Part shown: positions 23,716 through 32,442 of the stretch, one piece after another | How positions within the stretch are numbered: position 1 is the first letter of the stretch | Layout of the letters: the number at the start of each line of letters is the position of its first letter | Source of the DNA: GM7GCV1 sp965222065 | GTDB lineage: Bacteria > Pseudomonadota > Gammaproteobacteria > Pseudomonadales > GM7GCV1 | DNA length: 64,000 nt | NCBI GenBank assembly: GCA_965222065.1 | Contig: OZ244933.1 | Coordinates: forward strand, 682,001-746,000 | Direction of reading: 5' to 3' | Notes under the pieces: model-generated | What the model was told of the DNA's origin: nothing | The model's input: only the letters and a program-made list of their open reading frames with translations | Databases searched by the model: none | Made by a program: the position numbers and the translations under genes

Positions 23716-24603
23716 TTAGCTTTCCAAACTCTGTTCCCGGGCTTTGATATGAATGGGGCCATAGGCTTCATTCTGAACAATTTCCACCAGCGACTCCTTG
23801 ATTAGCTCCATCAACGCCAAAAATGTCACCACCACACCCAGTCTTCCTTCTTCCACCGTAAACAGCTGGATAAATGGCACAAAACTTTCGGACTGCAAAC
23901 GCTCCAGAACCTGTGCCATTCGCTCGCGAGTCGAGAGCTTTTCCAGCATTACCTGGTGGGTTTTAAACATATCTGCGCGATGCATTACTTCAGCAAAAAC
24001 GACCAGCAATTCCTTTAGCTCCACATCGGGCTCGGGAATACTGGTTTCCAGCTCAGGCGGTTCCACCGCCGTGGAATAAAGGTCTCGCCCCAATCTTGGC
24101 AGTTCATCCATTGCCTCTGCCGCTTCCTTATAGCGCTCATATTCCTGCAACTTAAGAATGAGCTGCGCGCGAGGATCTTCCTCGTCATCGTCTTCTTGTG
24201 CTTGTCTGGGCAACAGTGTGCGGGATTTGATTTCGGCCAAGAGTGCCGCCATCAGGAGATACTCTGCCGCCAGCTCAAAACGAATGGCCTTCATAATCTC
24301 GACATAGGCCATGTATTGCTCAGTGATCTGGGCCACGTTGATTTCAAGGATATCCAGGTTCTGGCGGCGGATCAGATACAGTAATAAATCCAGGGGACCT
24401 TCAAACGTCTCCAGAAACACCTCAAGGGCATCCGGGGGAATGTAGAGATCCTGGGGAATTTGAGTAATTTTCTCGCCGAGAACAATGGCAAACGGCATCT
24501 CCGCCTGTGCAGGGTTCTCAGTCTGGGCACTCCCACCTGCCCGGGGCTGTTCCTCAGAGGAATTTCCCGAATCGTTGGCAACGGCAAGTGGTTCTTCTGT
24601 CAT
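23716..24603 (-). CDS. scpA: Segregation and condensation protein ScpA (kleisin)
   Basis: A 295-residue kleisin. Start ATG 24603 is preferred because a longer frame to 24717 would overlap the upstream yciO-like gene. The conserved N-terminal FEGPLDLLLYLIRRQNLDIL is at about 68-87. The C-terminal winged helix (VVTFLALMELIKESLVEI) binds the SMC head. It lies 3 bp from scpB. Confidence 0.94.
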   Translation of the reverse strand: MTEEPLAVANDSGNSSEEQPRAGGSAQTENPAQAEMPFAIVLGEKITQIPQDLYIPPDALEVFLETFEGPLDLLLYLIRRQNLDILEINVAQITEQYMAYVEIMKAIRFELAAEYLLMAALLAEIKSRTLLPRQAQEDDDEEDPRAQLILKLQEYERYKEAAEAMDELPRLGRDLYSTAVEPPELETSIPEPDVELKELLVVFAEVMHRADMFKTHQVMLEKLSTRERMAQVLERLQSESFVPFIQLFTVEEGRLGVVVTFLALMELIKESLVEIVQNEAYGPIHIKAREQSLES

Positions 24604-24643
24604 GGGGAGATTATAGCCTCGCGCTTTCCTCAATGAATAGCGT

Positions 24644-25270
24644 CTAATTCGCGATAAAGTCAGAAAAATCACCCAGTCCGGGGCGCAACAGCTCGGGGAC
24701 ATCGCCGGATAAATCAATCACTGTGGACTCGTCTATACCACCAAAGCCTCCATCGATGACCAGATCGACCTGGTGCTCCAGCGAATCACGTATCTCCTGG
24801 GGATCAATCAGGGGGAATTCATCGCCAGGCAGCATTAAGGTTGTGTTCAGCAATGGCTCATTCAACTCTTCCAGTAAAGCCAGAAGTATCCGGTTGTCAG
24901 GGACCCTTAAGCCTATTTGTTTACGCTTGCCCAGTTGCAACCTTCTGGGAACTTCCTTGGTTGCCTCAAGAACAAAGGTAAACGGGCCTGGTGTATGGGC
25001 CTTGAGCTGCCGAAACACCTGGTTGTTAACACGCGCATAGACTCCCAGGTCGGACAAATCCCGACACATCAGTGTAAACAGGTGTTTGTCGTCCAGGCGA
25101 CGTATCTGGCGAATGCGGTCGACCGCTCGTTTATCGCCAATGTGGCAGCCCAGAGCATAGGAAGTATCGGTTGGATACGCCACAACACCGCCCTGCCGAA
25201 TAATTTCGCAGGCATGCCCGATCAACCGTTTTTGCGGTGTTTCCGGGTGAATAACAAAAAACTGACTCAA
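24644..25270 (-). CDS. yciO: Sua5/YciO/YrdC-family protein (YciO type)
   Basis: A 208-residue protein with the YrdC fold: GGVVAYPTDTSYALGC, the nucleotide-binding KHLFTLMCRDLSDL, and PGPFTFVLEA. The sequence is closer to YciO than to the threonylcarbamoyladenylate synthase TsaC. The exact function of YciO is less clear. It heads the minus-strand run ahead of scpA. Confidence 0.85.
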   Translation of the reverse strand: MSQFFVIHPETPQKRLIGHACEIIRQGGVVAYPTDTSYALGCHIGDKRAVDRIRQIRRLDDKHLFTLMCRDLSDLGVYARVNNQVFRQLKAHTPGPFTFVLEATKEVPRRLQLGKRKQIGLRVPDNRILLALLEELNEPLLNTTLMLPGDEFPLIDPQEIRDSLEHQVDLVIDGGFGGIDESTVIDLSGDVPELLRPGLGDFSDFIAN

Positions 25271-25467
25271 TCCTGTTACCTATCTCGTTATAAGGGTATT
25301 GATATTCTGGCGCGGGATTATAGTGACTTAAAGGGTAGATCGCTTCTCGACAGTGACAAATGCTTGGCTACAATAGCCAGCTTTCCTGGATCGACGCCGC
25401 TCACTGCAAACGCGACGACTTCCGGGTTTTACCAGAGACTATCAGGCGACACAAAGGCAGCACATTA

Positions 25468-26190
25468 ATGAGTAAAGACAGTACCAACTCACCCAGGCCC
25501 CGGCCCACGCCACAGCGTGAGAACCTGCTGCTCAACATTCTTCTGAACATCGTCATTCCCACGCTCATTCTCACACGTTTCAGCGGCGAAGATAAATTGG
25601 GTCCGCAGCTGGGCATCATCATTGCCCTGGCGTTTCCCATCGCCTATGGCGTTCGCGATTATTTTCGAGCTCACAAGATCAACTTTTTCTCTGCTCTGGG
25701 GGTGATCAGTGTAACCCTGACGGGAAGCATGAGCCTGCTGGAACTGGATCCCAAATATATCGCCATTAAGGAAGCGGCCATTCCGGCTATTTTTGGCCTG
25801 GCTACCCTGCTCTCTCTCAAAACCAAATATCCACTGGTGCGCACATTTCTCTACAACGACATGGTTCTGGCCACAGATAAAATTGAGCAGGCACTGGCAG
25901 ACAATGGCACCAAGCCGGAATTTGAACAGACCCTGGTGCGAGCATCCTGGATGCTGGCCGGTTCCTTCCTCCTGTCCGCCATACTTAATTACGGGCTGGC
26001 GCGTTATCTGCTGGTTTCACCCCCGGGAACCGAGGAATTTAATGCCGAACTCGGTAAGATGACAGCCCTGAGCTTCCCGGTTATTGCGGTACCGGCCATG
26101 ATCATTATGATGTTTGCCCTCTTCTATCTTTTTCGCAACATCAAGCGACTGACCCAGCTCGATCTGGAAGACATCGTTCAAACACAATAA
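25468..26190 (+). CDS. VC0807-like integral membrane protein
   Basis: A 240-residue protein with about six transmembrane segments (LLLNILLNIVIPTLILTRF; LGIIIALAFPIAYGVRDYF; MLAGSFLLSAILNYGLARYL; VIAVPAMIIMMFALFYLFR). It resembles the VC0807 family, distantly related to intracellular septation protein A. The ATG at 25468 is chosen to match the hydrophobic start; a longer frame begins at 25360. Role unknown. Confidence 0.75.
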   Translation: MSKDSTNSPRPRPTPQRENLLLNILLNIVIPTLILTRFSGEDKLGPQLGIIIALAFPIAYGVRDYFRAHKINFFSALGVISVTLTGSMSLLELDPKYIAIKEAAIPAIFGLATLLSLKTKYPLVRTFLYNDMVLATDKIEQALADNGTKPEFEQTLVRASWMLAGSFLLSAILNYGLARYLLVSPPGTEEFNAELGKMTALSFPVIAVPAMIIMMFALFYLFRNIKRLTQLDLEDIVQTQ

Positions 26191-26205
26191 TTTCAGGAAT
26201 TTTTC

Positions 26206-26502
26206 ATGCTTTATGCCATCATCACCGAAGACGTCCCCAACAGCCTGCCAAAACGGCTGGAAAGCCGGCCTGAACATCGTGCCCGCTTGCAGGATTTACA
26301 GGATTCCGGACAGCTGGTGACCGCAGGACCCTTCCCTGCAGTCGATAGCAATGACCCCGGTGAAGCCGGTTTTACCGGCAGCCTGATTCTTGCAGAATTT
26401 GCTTCGCTGGAAGAGGCACAGGCCTGGGCAGACGCCGACCCCTACGTTGCCAATGGCACCTATGCCCGGGTAACCGTAAAACCTTATTTCAAAGCCTTTT
26501 GA
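26206..26502 (+). CDS. YciI-family protein
   Basis: A 98-residue protein with the YciI fold: MLYAIITEDVPNSLPKRLES, the His-containing RPEHRARLQDL, TAGPFPA, and ADADPYVANGTYARVTVKP. YciI proteins are small dimeric, ferredoxin-like enzymes of uncertain substrate. It lies 15 bp after the membrane protein gene and 10 bp before the SH3 gene. Confidence 0.88.
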   Translation: MLYAIITEDVPNSLPKRLESRPEHRARLQDLQDSGQLVTAGPFPAVDSNDPGEAGFTGSLILAEFASLEEAQAWADADPYVANGTYARVTVKPYFKAF

Positions 26503-26512
26503 GGCCAACCCT

Positions 26513-27202
26513 ATGAACTATAAAACTCTCTTGTTAGCAGGTTCTTTGGCATTCGTTTCCATCCAGGGCCTGGCACAAACGGAGGACGTTCAGCCAGATA
26601 CCCTCTACGTTACCGATAACTGGCGTTTTGAGATGCGGGACTCTCCCTGCTGGGAATGTACGATTACCCGCTCTCTGCCAAGCGGCACCGCACTTACGGT
26701 ATTGCCTACCGATGGAGAGGTAGACGGCTGGCAACGGGTACGAACACCAAACGGATTTGAGGGCTGGATTTCAGAGCGGTACCTGCAGGAAACACCCAGT
26801 GCGGATACCCGAGTCGAAGAAGCCGAACAACTGGCACAGCAAGCCCAGGCAGAGCAAGAGCTCCTGCAGGACCAGTTTGAACTCCTGACAAGGGAAATCG
26901 TTGCTTCTGGCATCGAAATTGAAATGGTTGAAGTTAGCAATGAAGATGGTTCTGTGGTGATTCAGGCGCCCCATATTATTGGGAATCTGGCCACTATTGG
27001 CAGCCAGAACGAAGAACTTTTGCGACGTAACCAGCTGTTACAAAATGAACTGGATTTGCGCAATGCCGAAGTTGACCGTTTAACCGACGAAAGCTGGAAA
27101 ATGTATTTTCTCTACGGTGGTGGAGCGGTATTCGGCGGCGCCATTTTGTGCCTGATTCTCACGCGAATTCGTCCGCGACGGGGCTATTCCGAGTGGGCTT
27201 AA
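26513..27202 (+). CDS. SH3-domain envelope protein with C-terminal anchor
   Basis: A 229-residue protein with a signal peptide (LLLAGSLAFVSIQGLAQ), a bacterial SH3 domain (about 30-95, TLYVTDNWRFEMRDSPCWEC ... GFEGWISERYLQ), a coiled coil (about 97-190) and one C-terminal transmembrane segment (YFLYGGGAVFGGAILCLILT) before a basic tail. This is the TIGR04211/YgiM architecture. Probably inner-membrane anchored with the SH3 domain in the periplasm. Confidence 0.85.
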   Translation: MNYKTLLLAGSLAFVSIQGLAQTEDVQPDTLYVTDNWRFEMRDSPCWECTITRSLPSGTALTVLPTDGEVDGWQRVRTPNGFEGWISERYLQETPSADTRVEEAEQLAQQAQAEQELLQDQFELLTREIVASGIEIEMVEVSNEDGSVVIQAPHIIGNLATIGSQNEELLRRNQLLQNELDLRNAEVDRLTDESWKMYFLYGGGAVFGGAILCLILTRIRPRRGYSEWA

Positions 27203-27233
27203 ATAGTGCATCAGCTTACCTGGCAGGCCTGAT

Positions 27234-28004
27234 TTGAGTTCTACTGCACTCAGCCTCAACCTCAACAAAATCGCCTTGTTGAGAAACTCGCGCGAGGGTA
27301 ACTATCCCAGCCCGGTTGAATATGGGCGTCTGTGCATCGAATCCGGCGGTCATGGCATTACGGTTCATCCACGCCCGGATCAGCGTCATATCCGCCCCCA
27401 GGATGTCTACGATCTGGCCGATCTTTGTGAACAATATGATCACATCGAATTTAACGTTGAGGGCAATCCGTTTGCCGGGGAAGTTGGCGAGTATCCCGGC
27501 TTTCTAAAATTGATCGAGGAAACACGACCTGACCAGGTAACGCTGGTTCCCGACAATGACGACCAGCTAACCTCCGACCACGGCTTTAACCTGAAAGTTG
27601 ATGGGGACCGTATCCGGCCAGTTATCCAGCAATTACATCTTTGGGGCATCCGTGTCAGCCTGTTTATGGACCCTGATCCCGAACAGATCAGTCTGGCGAG
27701 GGACGTGGGTGCCAACCGTATCGAACTTTATACCGGCCCCTACGCCTGGGCCTTCGAACGTGAAGATCCGGAGCTGGAATCCCTGTTTCAACGCTATGCC
27801 GAAGCTGCTGAGGCCGCCCAAAGCATTGGGCTGGGGGTCAATGCCGGTCACGACCTGAACCTGGATAATCTGGGTAAATTTTTACAGATTCCCGATATCC
27901 TGGAGGTTTCCATTGGCCACGCGTTTACGGCGGATTCCCTGCTCATGGGTATGGAAGACTGTGTCCGGGCCTATCTCGACATCATTCACGGGCAAACTGA
28001 TTGA
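27234..28004 (+). CDS. pdxJ: Pyridoxine 5'-phosphate synthase PdxJ
   Basis: A 256-residue TIM-barrel enzyme condensing 1-deoxyxylulose 5-phosphate with an aminoacetone phosphate to form pyridoxine phosphate. Signatures are LNLNKIALLRNSREG, HGITVHPRPDQRHI and FNVEGNPFAGEV. It starts at TTG 27234; no in-frame ATG precedes the conserved N-terminus. It overlaps the next gene by one base (TGATG). Confidence 0.95.
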   Translation: MSSTALSLNLNKIALLRNSREGNYPSPVEYGRLCIESGGHGITVHPRPDQRHIRPQDVYDLADLCEQYDHIEFNVEGNPFAGEVGEYPGFLKLIEETRPDQVTLVPDNDDQLTSDHGFNLKVDGDRIRPVIQQLHLWGIRVSLFMDPDPEQISLARDVGANRIELYTGPYAWAFEREDPELESLFQRYAEAAEAAQSIGLGVNAGHDLNLDNLGKFLQIPDILEVSIGHAFTADSLLMGMEDCVRAYLDIIHGQTD

Positions 28005-28753
28005 TGGCACAGGAAAAAGTCAACATTCTTTGTATGAAATGGGGCGACAAATACGACGCCTCCTATGTCAACAAGCTTTACTCCATGGTATCGAGAAATC
28101 TCGATCGTCCGTTTCGCTTTGTCTGCCTGACCGATAACGATGATGGCCTGAGCCAGGAGATCGAAAGCTTCCCGATTCCCGAAGTCCAGGCCGACCTGGA
28201 AGACAGCCCCGGCAGAAAGCGGGTCCAGGCCTGGAAAAAGCTGCTGACCTTCTCCCCCCGCCTCTATGACATTGAGGGTACCTGCCTGTTTCTGGATTTG
28301 GATATTGTTCTTCTGGACAAGATCGACTGCTTCTTCGATCTGGAAGGCGAGTTTTTTATTATTCGTGACTGGATTGAAGCTGAATCCGGCGAAGGCAATT
28401 CCTCCGTCTATCGTTTTGAAGCCGGCGAGTTAAGCAAGGTGTTGGGCGACTTTATTGAAAACCGCGACCAGATCGTCGAGCAATTCCATAACGAGCAGGC
28501 CTACCTGACAGCCAAACTTAAAGAAATGGGCAAACTTCAGTACTGGCCGGAAGACTGGTGCCTTAGCTTTCGCCATAACTGCATGGACAAGAACCGCCTC
28601 AAGCGCTGGTTTTTTCCTACACCAAAACCTGGCAAGGGAAAGATCCTGGTTTTCCATGGCGCGCCCAATCCGGAAGAAGCAATTAATGGGACAGGCGACC
28701 GCTGGTACCGGCGTCTGGCGCCGACAAGGTGGATTGAGGATTACTGGAAGTAG
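28004..28753 (+). CDS. Glycosyltransferase-like protein (GT-A fold)
   Basis: A 249-residue protein. The pattern VNILCMKWGDKYDASYVNKL, FRFVCLTDNDDGL and the DxD-like LFLDLDIVLLDKIDCF match predicted nucleotide-sugar transferases of GT-A fold. The end has NCMDKNRLKRWFFPTPKPG and HGAPNPEEAI. Coupled to pdxJ by overlap. Acceptor unknown. Confidence 0.7.
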   Translation: MAQEKVNILCMKWGDKYDASYVNKLYSMVSRNLDRPFRFVCLTDNDDGLSQEIESFPIPEVQADLEDSPGRKRVQAWKKLLTFSPRLYDIEGTCLFLDLDIVLLDKIDCFFDLEGEFFIIRDWIEAESGEGNSSVYRFEAGELSKVLGDFIENRDQIVEQFHNEQAYLTAKLKEMGKLQYWPEDWCLSFRHNCMDKNRLKRWFFPTPKPGKGKILVFHGAPNPEEAINGTGDRWYRRLAPTRWIEDYWK

Positions 28754-28760
28754 ACCCTGG

Positions 28761-29102
28761 CTAGAGAGTTTCCGCCTTTTCCTGGCAGGGAACACACATC
28801 AAAGACTCGGGACGCACCTGTAGACGGGCATCGGAAATCTGGTCACCACAGGCTTCACAGTAGCCGTATTCGCCAGCGGCTAACGCGTTCATTGCCTTTT
28901 CGATGAGTACCAGTCGCTTGCGTATCAAGCTTTGGCTGGCCTTATGCATTGCCTGCTGCTGCAAGGCATCCATTCGGGAGAGACGGCCTACCTTGTTTTG
29001 CTCAAGTGTCACCGTTTCGGAACCCATGGCGCCCCTTTCCAGGTCATCAAGCAACGATTGCCGGAGCTGCACCAATGTTCGGGATATTTGCTGATCATTC
29101 AT
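28761..29102 (-). CDS. DksA/TraR-family zinc-finger protein
   Basis: A 113-residue DksA-like protein with an N-terminal helical pair and a C4 zinc finger (Cys82, Cys85, Cys103, Cys106; YCEACGD and CVPCQ). It is shorter than DksA (about 150 residues), so it belongs to the short DksA-like group that may act on RNA polymerase. Upstream starts at 29129 or 29138 are possible but have no better ribosome site. Confidence 0.8.
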   Translation of the reverse strand: MNDQQISRTLVQLRQSLLDDLERGAMGSETVTLEQNKVGRLSRMDALQQQAMHKASQSLIRKRLVLIEKAMNALAAGEYGYCEACGDQISDARLQVRPESLMCVPCQEKAETL

Positions 29103-29153
29103 CCGGCTATAGTAATCATTCAGAATCATGATAAACAACGATAGACTTCCCTC

Positions 29154-29918
29154 ATGTCCAGTGACAGCCCTGAATACATAGCCAAGAAAGCACGCTTTGA
29201 TCGCATGCTGACCATCTATGGCCGCAAGCCGGTCCTGGAAGCACTACAGACCCGATGCAACATCGAACGTCTGCATTTATCCAGCCGCAACAAGTCCGCC
29301 GCTATTCTTGATGACATTACCCGTCTTGCCAAAGAGCAAGGGGCAGAAATCCTTGAACACAGTCCGCAGTCATTATCCAGGATTTCGAAAAATGCTAAAC
29401 AGGATCAGGGTGTAGCGGCGGATATTGCCTGTCCAAACTTTATGACACTGGAGCAACTGATTGAGAGCAAAGGGCAGACGCAAAGAGTCATTGCCCTGGA
29501 TCGAATTACCAATCCCCAGAATCTGGGCATGATTATTCGTTCGGTAACAGCCAGTCGATTTGATGCCCTTCTGATCCCCAGGAAAGGCTGCGCGGCTCTC
29601 TCTCCACTGGTTATAAAGGCAAGTGCGGGAACCCTGTTAAAAGCCCCCATTGTTCAGGTGGATTCCCTGTCTGCGGCGCTCAAAACGCTGAAGGCATCTA
29701 ACCACCAGCTTTACTCAATGAGTCTCTCTGCCAAACATACGTTGGCCAATCGCCCTGAAATGGATTACGAGACCTTTGTGCTTGGCAATGAGACGGACGG
29801 GGTATCGCCCGAGATAAATACATTATGCAACCAGGCTATCAAAATACCCATGCAGCGTGGTGTGGAATCCCTCAACGTGGCAGTGACTGCGGCGCTTATC
29901 TGTTTTTCGATCGACTGA
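29154..29918 (+). CDS. SPOUT RNA 2'-O-methyltransferase (TrmH/RlmB-like)
   Basis: A 254-residue protein: N-terminal substrate-binding part (LTIYGRKPVLEALQ), then the SPOUT domain with RITNPQNLGMIIRSVTAS, VLGNETDGVSPE and IPMQRGVESLNVAVTAALI. These are the three SpoU motifs. It should methylate ribose in tRNA or rRNA using S-adenosylmethionine. The target cannot be told. It is divergent from the DksA-like gene. Confidence 0.88.
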   Translation: MSSDSPEYIAKKARFDRMLTIYGRKPVLEALQTRCNIERLHLSSRNKSAAILDDITRLAKEQGAEILEHSPQSLSRISKNAKQDQGVAADIACPNFMTLEQLIESKGQTQRVIALDRITNPQNLGMIIRSVTASRFDALLIPRKGCAALSPLVIKASAGTLLKAPIVQVDSLSAALKTLKASNHQLYSMSLSAKHTLANRPEMDYETFVLGNETDGVSPEINTLCNQAIKIPMQRGVESLNVAVTAALICFSID

Positions 29919-29924
29919 GAAACA

Positions 29925-29954
29925 GGGGTCAGAGTAAGAATTTACTCTGACCCC
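29925..29954. repeat. 30-bp REP-like palindrome, copy 1
   Basis: An inverted repeat with 13-bp arms GGGGTCAGAGTAA / TTACTCTGACCCC and a short loop, between the convergent methyltransferase and 5'-nucleotidase genes. Copies 2 and 3 are at 32397-32426 and 60990-61019. Confidence 0.85.
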
Positions 29955-29964
29955 AAAGTTGAAC

Positions 29965-30873
29965 CTACTCGCTGTTGGCCACGCCGTGGGGAACATGACC
30001 TGTTGTCACAAAACGACTGGCGGATTTGCAATGCAGCGCCTGATCATCAAAAAAGACGTCCGCACCATAGGCCTGCAAGAATTCTCCCTTGGGCATGCCA
30101 CCCAAAAAGAGCGATTCATCAAGCCGAATATTCCATTCCCTGAGCGTCCTGATAACACGTTCGTGCGCCGGGGCGGACCGTGCGGTTACCAGGGCCGTTC
30201 GGATGGGGCATTCACTGGGATCAAACTTGGCCTGGACGTTATGTAACGAGCTAAGGAATGCCCGAAACGGCCCGCCACTCAATGGTTCATTGACCGATTT
30301 TTTCTCGTTTTCGGTAAAGGCCTCCAGTCCGGCGTCTTTAAATATCCGCTCGGATTCATCGGAAAAAAGAACCGCATCCCCATCGAACGCAAACCTCACG
30401 ATCTGGTCATCCAGTGCATTGCTGGCGCCTTCCATGGGGATCATGGTGGCAGCAGCGACGCCCTGGGCCAGTGCCGCCCTGACATCCGTCGCATTGGCGG
30501 ACAAAAACAGATCACAGTGAAAGGCACGGATATAACGCCAGGGATTAATACCACCACAAAAGGCAGCACGGCTTATCGCCAGATCATGATGCTCAATGGA
30601 TTTAAACACTCGCAGACCGGAATCCGCACTGTTGCGCGAGAGGAGGATAACCTCAATGATTTGCCCATCCTGGGATCGCTCATTAATCGCCAGCAGCTTT
30701 TTGACCAGCGGGAAGGCTTCGCCTGGTTCAAGCACAGAGTTTTCATGCTCGACCTGATATCGGGAATAGGCATCCACGCCCTCTTCCTCAAACACACGAT
30801 TGCTTTCAGAGAGGTCAAAAAGCGCACTGGATGAGATCGCTATGACCAGTTTTTCGGCTTCTTTTTTATCCAC
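29965..30873 (-). CDS. Cytosolic 5'-nucleotidase, IA-like family
   Basis: A 302-residue protein similar to the 5'-nucleotidase (cN-IA) family: VIAISSSALFDL at the N-terminus, VEVILLSRNSADSG-like SRNSADSGLRVFKS, DGDAVLFSDESERIFKDAGL, and TALVTARSAPAHERVI. It should dephosphorylate nucleoside monophosphates. The DxD of a HAD fold is in FAFDGDAVLF. Confidence 0.85.
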   Translation of the reverse strand: MDKKEAEKLVIAISSSALFDLSESNRVFEEEGVDAYSRYQVEHENSVLEPGEAFPLVKKLLAINERSQDGQIIEVILLSRNSADSGLRVFKSIEHHDLAISRAAFCGGINPWRYIRAFHCDLFLSANATDVRAALAQGVAAATMIPMEGASNALDDQIVRFAFDGDAVLFSDESERIFKDAGLEAFTENEKKSVNEPLSGGPFRAFLSSLHNVQAKFDPSECPIRTALVTARSAPAHERVIRTLREWNIRLDESLFLGGMPKGEFLQAYGADVFFDDQALHCKSASRFVTTGHVPHGVANSE

Positions 30874-30975
30874 ACGAACTCCCTGAACGAAATAAAAACG
30901 AGAAATGAATTTTACATGGATCCCCGCCGGCGCGGGGAAGACCTTAAACCTAATCCGTTTTCCCGGCTTTTATAC

Positions 30976-32370
30976 CTAAGTCCGCTTCCACTTGGTGCCT
31001 TCCCGGGAGTCTTCCAGCAGAACGCCTTCAGCTTCCAGCTGCGCGCGTATTTCATCCGCACGGGCATAGTTTTTATCGAGTTTGGCCTGGGCGCGCTCCT
31101 CGATCAGCGCTTCTATTTCGTCAGCACTAATCTGGTCTGAAGAGCCCGACTGCTGAAACCACTCATCCGGGTCCTGTTGCAATAAGCCAAGCAGATAACC
31201 CGCTTTAAGCGTGACGCTCTTGATCCGCGTTTTTTCGTCACTGCTCGCTGTACCCAGGGATTTTGCCAGCGCATACAACTCGCTAATGGCAACCGGTGTG
31301 TTCAAGTCATCCAGCAACGCCTGATAGACAGGCTCACTTTTGATATCCACAGTATCGTCGACCTGAACATCCTGATGATCTCTCAAAAACCCATACAGGG
31401 TATCGAGGCTTGCACGCGATTGTTCAAGTAACTCCTTGCTGAAATCCAGTTCAGAGCGATACTGGGCCGACAACAGGGCAAAGCGTATCACCTCGCCGCG
31501 GTAGTGCTCGAGCAACTCGCGAACAGTGCGGAAATTGCCCAACGATTTGGACATTTTCTCGCCGTCAATATTCACATAGCCGTTGTGCATCCAGTAATGA
31601 ACCCAATCCGTCGGCTGCGTTGCACTACCCTCGCGCGCGCAGCAACTTTGGGCGACTTCATTTTCATGGTGAGGGAAGATCAGATCGCGTCCGCCGCCGT
31701 GAATGTCAATGCTTTCACCCAAATGCGCCTCGATCATGGCCGAACATTCCAGATGCCAGCCCGGTCGGCCATAGCCCCATGGGCTGTCCCATCCCGGAGC
31801 ATCACCGGTGGAAGGCTTCCAAAGCACAAAGTCACCCGCGTATTTTTTGTACGGCGCGACTTCCACCCGCGCCCCTTCCAGCATGTCCTCCAAGGATCGG
31901 TTCGACAGCTTGCCGTAATTTTCCATCGACTTCACATCGAATAGAACATGCCCCTCGGCTTCATAGGCATGACCGCCGTCAATCAACCGCTCGATGATGG
32001 AGGTCATCTGGGGAATGTGTTCTGTGGCATAGGGAACTACTGTTGGCTGTAAGGTACCCAGGGCATCTGTATCCGCCTGGTATTCAGCGGCATAGCGACG
32101 GGTCAGCTCCACAATGGGCTCACCACTCTCGGCGGCGGCTTTCATGATCTTGTCGTCAATATCCGTGATATTGCGCGCGTAGGTCACCCGGGGATATTCG
32201 TTCTGCAACAGACGAAAAAGCACGTCGAAGACGACCGCAGGACGGGCATTACCGATATGAATCAAGTTATATACCGTCGGCCCGCAGACATACATTTTGA
32301 TGTTCTGCGGATCAATGGGAACAAACGCTTCTTTCTTGCGAGTCGCTGTGTTGTAGACCGTTAAACTCAT
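30976..32370 (-). CDS. cysS: Cysteinyl-tRNA synthetase
   Basis: A 464-residue class I synthetase. The HIGH motif appears as HIGNARP, the KMSKS loop is KMSKSLGNF, and the zinc-binding Cys/His set (CGPTVYN; CSAMI; HHENE) is present. Length matches E. coli CysS (461). It lies downstream of glnS with a REP-like repeat in between. Confidence 0.98.
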   Translation of the reverse strand: MSLTVYNTATRKKEAFVPIDPQNIKMYVCGPTVYNLIHIGNARPAVVFDVLFRLLQNEYPRVTYARNITDIDDKIMKAAAESGEPIVELTRRYAAEYQADTDALGTLQPTVVPYATEHIPQMTSIIERLIDGGHAYEAEGHVLFDVKSMENYGKLSNRSLEDMLEGARVEVAPYKKYAGDFVLWKPSTGDAPGWDSPWGYGRPGWHLECSAMIEAHLGESIDIHGGGRDLIFPHHENEVAQSCCAREGSATQPTDWVHYWMHNGYVNIDGEKMSKSLGNFRTVRELLEHYRGEVIRFALLSAQYRSELDFSKELLEQSRASLDTLYGFLRDHQDVQVDDTVDIKSEPVYQALLDDLNTPVAISELYALAKSLGTASSDEKTRIKSVTLKAGYLLGLLQQDPDEWFQQSGSSDQISADEIEALIEERAQAKLDKNYARADEIRAQLEAEGVLLEDSREGTKWKRT

Positions 32371-32396
32371 TCGCTAGTCTGTGCTCTTCTAAATTC

Positions 32397-32426
32397 GGGG
32401 TCAGAGTAAATTTTTACTCTGACCCC
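32397..32426. repeat. 30-bp REP-like palindrome, copy 2
   Basis: Perfect inverted repeat with 14-bp arms GGGGTCAGAGTAAA / TTTACTCTGACCCC and a 2-base loop, in the 72-bp gap between the glnS stop and the cysS start. The reverse strand extends the match to copy 1 (GAAACAGGGGTC). Flank TCTAAATT is shared with copy 3. Confidence 0.9.
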
Positions 32427-32442
32427 TGTTTCACAATAATTA